Assembly (NCBI GenBank): GCA_963969365.1
Contig: OZ017752.1
Span: forward strand, 1,798,001 to 1,862,000
Direction: 5' to 3'
Length of the DNA: 64,000 bases
Source: Asterochloris sp. CNOR1
Taxonomy: Eukaryota > Chlorophyta > Trebouxiophyceae > Trebouxiales > Trebouxiaceae
How positions within the stretch are numbered: position 1 is the stretch's first letter; every line of letters starts with the position of its first letter. Positions 41,453 to 53,400 of the stretch are shown here, piece after piece. Under the pieces are notes generated by a model. That model saw only the letters and a program-made list of their open reading frames with translations. It had not been told where the DNA came from and did not search any database. The position numbers and the translations under genes are program-made.

Positions 41453-44400
41453 TCAGGCATTGCCCAGCAGCGGCCCCAAGCGCAGCGCAAAAATCCTACT
41501 GAGCTCGCGCTGCACCTCGGGGGGCGCGTGCTCACAGCTAATCAACCGTGTCAGGATGGGGAAGAAGGTTCCCAGACGTTGCCTGAAGGAGGTCTCTGGC
41601 AGGGCCATAATGGCCTGCAGGGAGGCCACCACCAGAGGGGCTCGTAACGCCAACTCCTCCCTGTGCTGGGCCAGGTGCAGGTGGGACTGGCTGCGCCCAT
41701 CTGGGGTGGTGGCCGGGCCGGGGGCCTGCAGAGCAGCAGCCTCATGGCTGGATGCAGCCCGGGAATGAGATTAAGAGGCGGGTGGGACTGGCGCCACCAG
41801 ACCTTATCCACAGCGAGACGCATGGGCTGCTGGTGCTGTATGCATGAAGAGTCTGCCCCACAGGTACGGCAGCACCCAACACAACCTCCACTGCAAGCAC
41901 AGCTCATGCACTTGCAATGCACGACGCTGGTACACCAGGCTACACATCCTCTCAAGTCAGGGTCCCTGTTAGTCCTTCGTCTCCAGCTCAAACTGTGGTG
42001 GCCATCGCATGCTTGCTGCCATGGCATCAACATCACAAAAGTGTTGCACAACGGCTTTGTGACTGTGCTTTTGTGAGTCTTGTGTCCCCGTATGTCTTCC
42101 TACTTTCCCAGAGAGGCCTCCAGCTGAGCTGGCAATACTGCGACTGCGCTGCAGGATACACTGCTTCCACACCAGGGCTGTTCCTCAGGGGCCTGCCCAA
42201 GTCTGGCACCAGTGCACCTCGTTTCTCTCGACACCGCCTTCACCTCTAGTGCAAGAGCCTTGCAAAAGTCAGCGGGTGTCCCCAGGAAGCACTTCCCTTG
42301 TAAGTGGCCCCCTTGCTGACAGACAGCAGGTACTCCCTCACCATCCCTGCCCTTGTGTGAGCCCACGTGCACAACACAGCAGCAGCTCAACAGGCATGCT
42401 TCCTCATTGGAGCACCCCTCCTGTCACTGGAACGACAGCAGGGTCTCACCAGGAAGGCCTCCAGAGTGGCCAGCGTGGCAGCCACGGTGCGCTCCTCCAC
42501 GCGTGCACCCTGTGCAACATGCTGCTGCGCCTGGTCGCCGCCCAGCTGCGTGAGCATGGCCAAATAGGCATGGCTGGCCTCCAGCTCCAGGCGCAGCAGA
42601 GGAGGGTCAGCCAGCTGCTTGGCGTCAGCAACCTGTACAGAGCCAGCAGGGGCCTTGGCATGTCTGCCCTCATGCCTACTGTGAGGCAGCAGTAGCAACA
42701 GGTGGCAATCAGCAGATGCTGATTGAAGGCTGCAGAGAACGCCCGTTCCATGATGCAGCTGTTGTCGGCCGATGCGGCCTGGACGCAGCGGTGCCAGAAT
42801 TGCAGATCAGCCTCCCAGTTCAGTTGCTGCCCACTGCACCACAGGCAGCCCCCCACACACACAGGTTGCCTTCTCCCACCTTGTCCTCCGCCTGGCTGAC
42901 GGCCAGCGTCCTCCGCAGCTCGGCGTCCGAGTCGACGGCCCGCCCATGGTCGGCCACCCGCTGCAGCACGTCCAGCATGGCACTGGTGGTCGCCAGGCTC
43001 AGGCGCTGCCCGTGCACCGTGAAGATTTCCCCACAGGCCTGCACCAGCAGCAGCTGGATGGCTGCGCGGGTGCGCACCTCGGCCAGCTTGCGGGCGCCTG
43101 CGCCCTCAGACAGGGACCACTGCAAAGCAGCATGGGAGAGCGTCAGAGGGTCGGCGGCGGCAGGGTCGCAAAGAGAGATTCAACGCAGAGACGTCCACCC
43201 AGGGCCCCTGCAGGGCAGAATGGAGCTCATGCAGCAAGAGGGACAACCATGCAAGGCCCTCCGCTATCTGGTGAGCGCTTGATCCCTCAGATAGGGACAA
43301 CAGCAGGGCAGCACAGGCAGCAGTCAGGGGTGGCGCTCACTTGTGCTGGCAGCACGCAGCCAAGCTAGTGTGGTGACGAGGAGGCATGCTGCAGCGTGCA
43401 AGATGGTGAAGAAGACAGCCTCAACAGGTGCAAAGCCCTTATGGCCCTCAAGCATAGAGGCATGCCATCGATGCAACCAGCAGCCCAAGCAATCAAGTAT
43501 GCACTTCAGCACATGTGATGCCTCACCACTTGTGCTCTATGGCTGCCTGGCTGGGGGTGGGGAGACTCTTTTGAGGCTGGTGGCGTCCGGGGTCGAGCCT
43601 TTGGGCTGCCCTTATTTGAGCCTGCAGCAACGCAGACCTGGACCTTGCGACACAAAGGACGCCTGAGGTATGCGGGCATCACGGAAGCCACACACGGAGC
43701 CACACAAGAAGCTTCCGACACATGCAAGCAAGCTTCTGGGAGGGAGGCCCTGTAGTGCAAAGCAGTCACTTTGTTAGGACGAGGCTGCTATGCAAGCACA
43801 ATAGTGCTTGCAAAGCAAGTGTTAGATATGATGCCTGAGCCCTGGTTGCATTGCCGGTGTGGCCCCTTGCGGTCACCTGCTGATGAGGTTCTGAAGGCTG
43901 GCGACTGCACCCCCACCCGGCTGGAGCTGCCGGGGGTGCCGTTCTCTGCAGCCTCAGCCCCTGTGCTACCCAGCTGCTGCGAGAAGGGGCTGGGGGGCGG
44001 CTGATGGACTGGGCCGCGCTCCAGCTCAGCATGGCTGCTCTGCCGGGAGGTGTGCCTGCAGGTGCAAGCAGAGGGGCGTCATTGTTGGTGATGCTGGTAC
44101 AGCAGCAGCACCAGCTCAGCACGGCTCGCATGCCCAGAGGTGCGCCCGCAGGGCCAAGGGGCATCAGTCGTTTTGCCAGCTGCTCACTCAAAGCAGGCGC
44201 TTCCGCTGTGCGCAGCTGCCCTGCCAAGCAGGGCGCCAGCAGGCGCCAGAGGAGGGCAAGCAGGAGGTAGCAACACTGCCGAGACCGCAGCAACAACAGC
44301 TCAGCCGGCTGGCTGCGATTTACCAGGTAGAGTCACTGCTGTGCGGCCACAGCATTTGGAACCACCAACTATTGGGTGTCAACAGGCTACAGCAACACCC

Positions 44401-47400
44401 TTGATGGGTGACATGAGGGATGCAGCGTGTGGCTGATGCAAGTCAATGACCAGTGCACCGAGGAGTACAGGCCGTTCGCACCATCAGCTAAGCAGCCCTG
44501 CAAGAACCTTGCAGGCTGCCAGGTTGCTCTGTGAAGGCTAACTAAGGGGGCGAGCACATGCATGCTGCCTCCACTCGATCCTTCACGACAACGGTGATAG
44601 GTGAGGTGCGAGGGGTTGGCCCTGACACCTGTCACTCTAGGCCAGCCTGGTCTCATAGGATGGCATGCTGCCGCTTGCAGCTTCCTCAGCCCAGCCTGGA
44701 ACTCAGCCCCTGCGCTGTCACAACCTCTGGGCTCAGCAGAACAAGAAGCAGGCACACTCGAGCAAGCAGCAGCCGTGCTGGCTTGCTGTGCCGGAAGGCA
44801 GTAAACCTCATGGGGTCCTCACCCCTCTCAGTCCTCAGAAACAAGCCCTCAGCATCCCTGCCCCACCTGGATGACAGCGGCTGAGCCAGCTCAGCCACCT
44901 GGGGTATGGTGTCCTCTGCGGCATGGGTGATCATGTCCACAGCCTCCATCCACATGGTGCTGCTCATGTGGCTGCCTGCGCTGGCCACCAGGCGCACCAG
45001 GGCTGCCACGCCCACTGAGGCCAGGCTCTGGTGCGTCCGCCTGCACGGCAAGGGGGCCCTGGGTCAGGGGGCAGGGCAGCTGCAGCTGCCAGGTCACACC
45101 TCCAAGGCCAGGCTCTGGTACGTCCTTGTGTGCAGAGGGGGGAGCACACATGATCGAGAGCAGCCCACAATGCAGAAGAGCAGGGCTGGCACACCCCAGA
45201 CGACAGCAGGCTGATCATGAGCAGCTGTGTTGATGAGTGGGCCATTGGTCAAGGTGCAGGAGCCCGATCACAGTGCATGCGTGGCTTGCTGTTAGCAGGC
45301 AAACAGCAAGGAGCGGGCCTTCACTGAGGTAGGTAAATAGGCACTCAGGAGGCAGATGCTGACGACCAGGGTAGCTGTGGGCCCCTGCAGCCATCCTGCT
45401 GTCTTTGAAACAGATATTCATGCAAGATGATAATTGGCATATGCAGCACGAGGGAAGATTTGGCCAGCAAGACATTCCCATCTGTGATCACATGCACGCC
45501 TGGTCCAGAACTAAACTCCCCAAGCAGCTGCTCTGTGCAGCCTTGCAGCAGTGGTGCGGCCTTGCAGCAGTGGTGCAGCCCAGCCAGCCACTTGCCTGAT
45601 GAAGTTGAGCAGCAGATCCAAGATTCGTGTGACAAGGGGCTCCACCACAGAGTAGAACTGGACTGTGATATCAATCATGTGCTGCAGGCACTGTGTGCAC
45701 GTCTCATACAGCCACGCATCCACCTCAGCCCGTCGCTTCTCATCTGTGAAGGTGGTCGTATCTGTCACCTAAAGCAGCACAACACAGCATTCGATACCTG
45801 CTCAACAAGAATTCTGTGCTCAATACCCAAAGGAGATGCCCCAGTCAACAGAAGTCTGTCATGCTGCCCTACCTGCAGAACAGCTGGCACCAGGGGGTGG
45901 GACATCAGCAGAGTTGGACATCAGCAAAACCCCCCACATCCTCACAAAGCAACAAAGAAGGCAGCAGCAGCATCCAGCACCTGATGTGGCCAAACAGAAG
46001 CAGCAGCCAATCGCAGCAGGATGTGAGATAGTGGCGGTCCCAGCACCCTGACACACCCTAGCCAGACATGGCAGAACATTGGCTGCAACAGCGCACCAGA
46101 AGTAAGACATTTTATATGCCTGACCGCGTCCAGGCAGCGCTGCAGCAGCAATGCATCGCCAGCAGCGTGAAGGCGGCAGCAGATGTCCACCGAGATGTGT
46201 GACCCACCTCAGCGCGGACGTGGTCAAAAATGGGCAGCAAGACGCTGTCAAAGATGCGCGTCCAAAAGGGGAGCGTGAATGCGCTGCCGTGGAACATAAG
46301 CGTGTCGAAGAGGACCTCCAGGGCGCTGTAGCGGATGTCCTGCCGCGGGTCAAAGGTCAGCTCAGACAGCCCCGCCAGTAGCGGAAACCAGAAGTACATG
46401 TGCTCATCCTTGTCGCTGAATTGCAGCCCCTGCAGAAAAGCGAAGAGACCGCGGCTGAGTCGCAGCCCTTGCACAGCGCACTACACTCAGGCCACATTCC
46501 GTGTACAGCAAAAACAGCGACTGCAGAGCAAGTTGACAGCAGGGGAACTCAATAGTACATGTGTTCTTCCTCATCGCTGAACTGCAGGCCCGCAGGAGGC
46601 ACAAACACCCCGGGAGCCCAGATGCAGATGTGTAGCGTGCAGTGCAGAACAGAAACGCAGCAGTTCATGTGCCCGTCCTTGTTGCTGACCTTCCGAAAAG
46701 AGATGGCAGCATTAGGCCTTGCTTGCTATGCAGGCCCCATCCCGCCAGCAGGCACTCTGCAGCCCTGGAAACCCCCCCGCCCACCTGCAATATGCCCTTC
46801 TGCTGCTGCAGCGCCGCCCTTTGCTCTGGCGTCATGTCAGCCAGTGCCTTGGCAATGCCTGAGCTGCGCCGCCCGTCCAGCTCCGGCACTGAGGCCAGCA
46901 TGCCTGCAGCCAGACACTTCTGGGAAGCTGAGCTGTGCACCCTTGCATTTCTGGAGCCTGCCCCGCCAGACTGGAGCTGCAGCTCAAATAGAGCACCACA
47001 GCCGCAGCCGCAGCCAGACCTGCCAGACAGAGCCCTAGCTCAGATAGAGCGGGCACCAGTCGAGGCAGCCAGAAGTGCTCCGGAAAAGCTGCAGCTCTGA
47101 CAGTGTGGCACACCTGTGGGGGCAGCCCCTGCACGGCCTGCGCCGTCGCCCGTGGTGCGCCTGCTGGGGGGCTCTGAGTCAGGCTCATGAGGTGATGGCC
47201 GTATCCTGTTGATGTTGGGGTTGTACTTGTTCTCAGTGCCCTCCGGCAGCTCCTCCATATCCCCTGCAGGGGCGTGAGGCACAGGAGATGAGATGGGTTG
47301 CGGGTGCATGGAGATGCACAGATGGCTGCAGTGCAGCTGCGCAGCGGCCACAGCCAGTCCTGAGGAGCCAGGCAGGGCTCCGCTGTTGCAGCCTGTTTTG

Positions 47401-50400
47401 CCTTTGAGCTGCTTGCTCAGCACAGCTTCCCCAGAGGTGCAGTCAGGGCGCCAACACATTTGCACAGCAATTGTAAGCGGCAGGCACTGCATTCCGCAGC
47501 AGGGAGCAGCGCGTGCAGGAGGCATTGATGAACCCCTGCTTCTTGCAGGCATTTCAGCATGGCAAGCTCACCAGTGGCTGATGTTCTGACCATGCACCAG
47601 ATGCATGCAAAAGTGCAGGTGCCTCAGGAGCTCTCGAGTCCCTGAGGCATGAAGCAGGTGCTCACTCATAGCCTCCCCCAGCTGTCTGCAAGGCACAGAC
47701 ATGCAGGGTGGACATGCTCAATAGCTTGGGGGGCAGAGCTCGCTGATGGCGCCAGATCCGCTCAAGGTACAGAGCAAAGACTGCAGACTCACAGCCGCCT
47801 AGACTGGGTATTGCTCATCTGCTTCCCTTCGTGAGGTCAGCAAAACGCAAGCGCAAAACCAGACGTTCAATCGTGGCTCACCAGTCATCTCCCCAGCCAG
47901 CCTCATGGCGCGGAGCACCATAACTGAGAGCAGTGCAGCTCGCTGGAGCAGACTTTGCCCAATGATGCGATGCAACTTACCAATGGCCCCCTCTGCCAGC
48001 TTCATGGCGCAAAAGCGCAGGAAGGCGATTGAGTTGAGCGACACATCGATGCTGTGAGGGTTGTTGGTGAAGGCGATCAGGCAGTTCACGCAGTCGGTGA
48101 AGGTTGTGATCTCGGTCTCCGTGATGTAGTCAAAGTGCTCGCGCACAATTTTTTCGATGGTGTCAAAGGCCAGGCGCACGATTGTCTGCTGCTCGTCACC
48201 GGCAGCGGTGGTGAACACCATGAACATGGACTTCCATCCAGATTTGACATTGGCCACGCGGGCCAACACCATCTGTGAAACGCACCTGCAGGCCAAACGC
48301 AGCAGTGGTTAAAACCCCTGAGCATTCGCTTCCAGCCACCTGGTTGTGACCATGCAGCATGTACGTTGAGGCCACGAGCATGCAGAGCTGCACCTGCCAG
48401 CCCTCCCAGCGTAAAGCAGCCACGAGCAGAGCTCGCAGCACACAGTGTGCACCTGCCTGACAAACAACAGATCAGTTCTGGCAGATCGTGACATCGAAAG
48501 GGTTCCAGGACAAGCTCCGCCGAAAGCAATGGTTGCACCATCCCATCCCCAGTCTGCATCCCAGACAGATTCTGCCATTCCAGAGCCCAGCAATAGATCA
48601 CCTGATGATGAGTTCCCGGATCTCCACTGCCTTGCTCTGTCGCATGACCACCACAAAGGGCTTGAGGAAGTCATTCTGGAAGGAGTAGTTGGCCAGCTCG
48701 TCCCTCTCCAGGAACTTCATGGCCAGCTGCCTCAGGCTGTCCACCGCATACATGGCCACCTGCAGGTTGCGGTGGCACCCCACCTCCACAAAGAAGTCGC
48801 TGAGCACTGCCCAGATGCGGTTCCACACCAGCCTGCACTACACACAGGGGTGTCAGATTTTCGGAAGGCTAGGGCTGTAGTATTGACGTTTGAGCATGTG
48901 CGCATGGCTTATTGCAGATTGGCAACAGCCCACAGAGCAGGCACATGGGACAGATGTGTGTGTGTGTGTGTGTGTGAGGGTTGAAGAGGCGAGGGCTGTG
49001 TGAACGATGCTGTGGGGTTGCAGAGCCAGCTGGTGAGCAGGTGATGTGAGACAATATAGATTGCGAGCAGAACGGAGCTGTCATCTTGGCAAGGGCAGTC
49101 CTCACCCACGTAACTCTGCAGAAGTGCTTGGTCAGGTATTCTCTGCATGCCAGCACTGCAACACACGCGTAGAAAGGTTTCCTGCGGCAGCGCTTGCTGC
49201 TCTGCAAGCAGGCCCACCTGATCCGGTTCATGTTGAAGTGAGAGATCTCAACAATCTTGGCCAGGCCATAGACACGTGGCGCATTGACCGGGCGCAGCTC
49301 CTCAGTGGCCACCTCGCACAGTGCCCGCACAAACTCGACAATGGCCTCGCTGTCCAGGCGCTCACTGCAGGCACCAGCACAAAGGCATATCAGAGCACAG
49401 CACTTTGTACATAAGGTCAGAGCAGCCAATACCCGGCAATTCTTCAACAACTGCCATGCTGCCAAGCTGCTTGCAAGGAAGGGAAGGAGACAGACAGAGC
49501 ACATGAGACACACTCAGATCTCAGCAATGGCCACATTGCTTGGCACCTGCTGCAGACTGCTGGACATTCAGAATGCGCCACACCTCCAAACAGCAGCTTA
49601 TGCTGCTTTTAAGCTGCCTTCACCTGAATGGCATGCCGTCAGGCACAGTATATCATGCAAAGAAAGCAGCAACAAGAAGAACCAAACAGATAAGAACCCT
49701 GGCAGCCCCACCTGCGCACGAACATGCGATTGAGCTCCTGCTGGTCGATTTCGCGTATGACAGCCTCAGGGGGGACAGGCAGCTCATGGGGCAGCGTCTG
49801 CTTGCCCCCGCGACCACCGCTGTGGTGTATCGGCCCAGCCTCGTGGCCTGCGTCCCCATGGGCTCGGCCATTGGCCAGAATGGCTGCCGAGGCTGCAGCA
49901 GAAGGGGCCATGAGGTGCTCAACTGGGCATTTGCATGCGTTTGACGACCTATACTAGCTGGGTAGGTGATCTTCAGCTCAGAAACTGCAGGCACCGCTTG
50001 CCGGGGATTGGCCAGGCTGAGGAAGCTGCGCCAGAGATGCAACTGTTGCTCAGGAGCAGAGCCAAGTCAGACCCTTTGTCTGCAAGATGTAGCCATGGTG
50101 CAGGTCAGCTGGCTAGTACTGTACTTACCGGCTTTGTTCAACTGCTGGGAAGCTGCCCGGGGGGTGCTGGGGCCCCGCATGAGCAGCCTGTCCCGAAACT
50201 TGCTCATCGCACTGTGCACAGGGGACTCCTGCGGCTGCTGGGAGAACAGCAGTGCATCTGAGGGCCCTCCAGAGGATATCTGCTGCAGCAGCTCCCAGCG
50301 CGATACGCAGCGCAGCACCTCGCTCCACACCGTCTGCAGCAGGTGTTGAAGGTGGGGACTGACGCCATAGGCGAGCTGCTCTTGGACGAAAGGAGCAGAG

Positions 50401-53400
50401 CGGTGGCTGGATCATGATGCCTGAATGTGAGCTGCAGGTCTGAGCGGGTCTACAGCATGGGATGCAGATGATGGGGATGGCAGCAGGCACAGCGCTGCAG
50501 GGTTGAGCAGGTGTGAAAACGGCTCAGGAGGCCGGAGGAGGGTGTCGTTCAGCTGAGCAGGAGCCTCACATGCAAGTGGTTGCCATTCTCATCTGCCACT
50601 ACCAGCAGGGCCCGGAAGGCCTGCGCATTCTTGATCTGCATTGAGCCAGGTGCGTGCAGCATTGTGAACCTGCAGGTTGGCACAATGGGGGTGACATAGG
50701 CAGAGAGAGGAACTTGATGCCAGTGCTGGGGCATGAGCACTCAATCAGCCTAAACCAACAGCAAAGCTTGCACCGCACAAGACCAGCAGAGCATGAATCT
50801 AGCAGCTTGCACCGTGCCCAGTCAGCACTGAGCCAGCGTTGAGCCAGCCCATACAAGCCCATGAAGCAGGCTTGACACTTACCTGCACACGCTCGTCACA
50901 AAGGTGTTACGCAGCATGCCCATGTTGAGTAGGCTGGTGATGCGAATGGCGGCCACGAAGCCTCCCAGGCACAGGTTCACAATGGCCCCTGCAGCAAGCA
51001 GTTTTGAGACCCACAGCAGCCTGCTGTTGATCAGACATAAAGTAACACAAACAGAACAAATGTCACAGCAACCATGAACAAGCCATTGGCCAACCAAAAA
51101 GGGTGCATGCAGCAGATGAGACACCACTTGTGAGCGGCTTCAGGCCCACCTTCTGAGTTGGCCTCAAAGAGCACGCTGAATGCCCCCAGCATGGGAGCCC
51201 AGGAGACGTCCAGCATGGGCTTGACTGTCTCGCCCTCTGTAGCCTCAAAGAAGGTTGCACCCTTGGCCTTTTCCCTGCAGTGACGGACACATGGAGTGTG
51301 ACCGCTGCTCATCTGCGTCTACCTTTGGCACAGCACTTCTCCTCATGCTCCTGAGCCATTCCTTGAAGTTCACACCCTATGCTCTGCCTTTCAAGAGGAC
51401 TTTAATGTCCACAGCTTCACTCAACAAGGCAGCAGTGCTTGCAGGACGGTGGGCATGACATGCACACTGCACTGGGCAGCGCAAGCAGAGGGACAGCTAC
51501 GTTGTTGCCGCTTGCATGTGTCTGCTGTCACAGCAGTCCTCCACCATTCCTGAGAAGGCTATGGAGGTGATGGCTGTGGCAGACCAGCGCAGCATACATA
51601 TGTATGTACATCACAGCAGGCAGCGATGCTGCTCACCTAAGGTAGTCATGGGTTTTCTTGATGGAGTCCTCAGTGGGCTCGGTGCTGGCCTGCTGCTTGC
51701 GCCCAGGGATCAGGTTGAGTATGGTGTCGATGAAGCCGCCGCCCTGAGCTGCCACAGCATTCCTGTTGGCTCCCAAGGCAGTGGGATCATGCTCACTGTC
51801 CTGCGGCACACACAGTCATGGCTGAGGCTTGCCGGCACCTGGGGCCAGCAACATGGAACATGGTTTCACAAAGGCACCATGAAGCTCCCCCCCCAAGCCC
51901 TGGCAGCTGCGGCAGCTGTGCCTGCAGCTTGCACCCTCGCCTGCTGGGGCTCTGACCAGGGCACTGCAATGTTGGAAAGCTATGCTGCCGGGACAGGACA
52001 GCAACATTGCAGAAAGTTGGCACTGGGAAGCCTGCTCATGTATGCCCGGCACACGAGCCCACCTTCATCTTGATCTCATTTGTCTGGATACGATCATACA
52101 GCGCGCTCATATAGTCCTCTGGCAGATCGCCGCCATCATTGATGCCCCGGTTGTTCCGCACAAACTCCTGCAATTGCAGCGACCAACACGTGCTGCAGAG
52201 AGTTTATCAGTGCAAAAGCTCGCTGCAATCCCACAGCCCCATGGGCAGGGTGCCCTGGACAGGACCAGGAGACCCAGTTGCATTCTGCAGCACTGCCAAC
52301 CAGGCATCTCCGCACAGCTTACGATCCTGGCTTGTGCAAGCTTGTGCAGGCCACCTCCCCGCCTCCCACCAGCCTCGGAAGCGCTCAGGGGTCCATCACG
52401 TCTATGCAGCTGCCTAAGTGTCACTCCAAGGAGCTCTGGCATTGTAGCAATTGTTCAGTGCCCCTCACCTGCTTGGACATCTTGACCTTGACCTGGGGGT
52501 TGTGGGCATCTGTGTTCAGCATGATGACTGAGTAGGCCAGCACATAGGCCACATCTGCACTCTTGAAGGCATCAGGATTGCAGCTGACATAGTGAGCTGC
52601 GAACTTCTCCATCAGACGGTCAATCATCCAGGCCTCCCCCGGCAGACGGAAGCCCTCCAGGAACTTCCTGCAAGCCACACAAGTCCAGGCCATCAGCCCC
52701 AGCATGTACACCTCACAGTCTGAAGGGCTGATTGTCCAGGACTTAGGCACGCAGGAACCCTCTGAGACCCGTTTTCGCAAGACAGGCCTGTCTGCTCTAT
52801 GCAGGGCTGCATTTGCAGAGCCATGGCAGCCCATGGAGCCTGATGCTGCCGTGGTAGCCCTGCAGCTGTTCGCTGCAGCTAGCATCCCTGTCACAGGCCC
52901 AGACGCGAGCGACACAGGAAGCGCAGCCGCACACCAGATCAATGAGCTGTCACGGGAGGCAAGCACCTCAGCAGCTTACATGCATGTTTGTGACTGCAAA
53001 TGCAGGCAGGGACCGCAGTATGTTGAGGAGAGGCTGACCTGATGGACTCGTCCAAAGACTGCCCAGAGAAGTCCATTGCGTCCACATAGGCATGCATGAC
53101 CTTGATGCACATGTCCTCACGCCCGCCGAGGTAGTCCCCAACCATTGTCTTGTTCAGGCCTGTCGTCTTGGCCAAGAACTTAGCAATCTCCTCTGGGGTA
53201 CGGCCCAGCATATTTTGCTCCTGCAGCAGCAGTCACAAGGCTGTAGATTCCATGCCTGCATCAGCGTTCTTGTGTGGCAAGTGAATTTGGCTGGACATTG
53301 CAACTCAATGATGTGTTCCGGAAGGGCTGCAGATCAGTGCATTGCTTCTGCAAGAGATGGCAAGCAGAACCAGTCTGATCTGGGGAACGCTCCAGCACAT

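Noticed and set aside
48955-48976. (TG)11 run as a regulatory or Z-DNA element
   Set aside because: A plain intronic microsatellite; nothing nearby supports a role.
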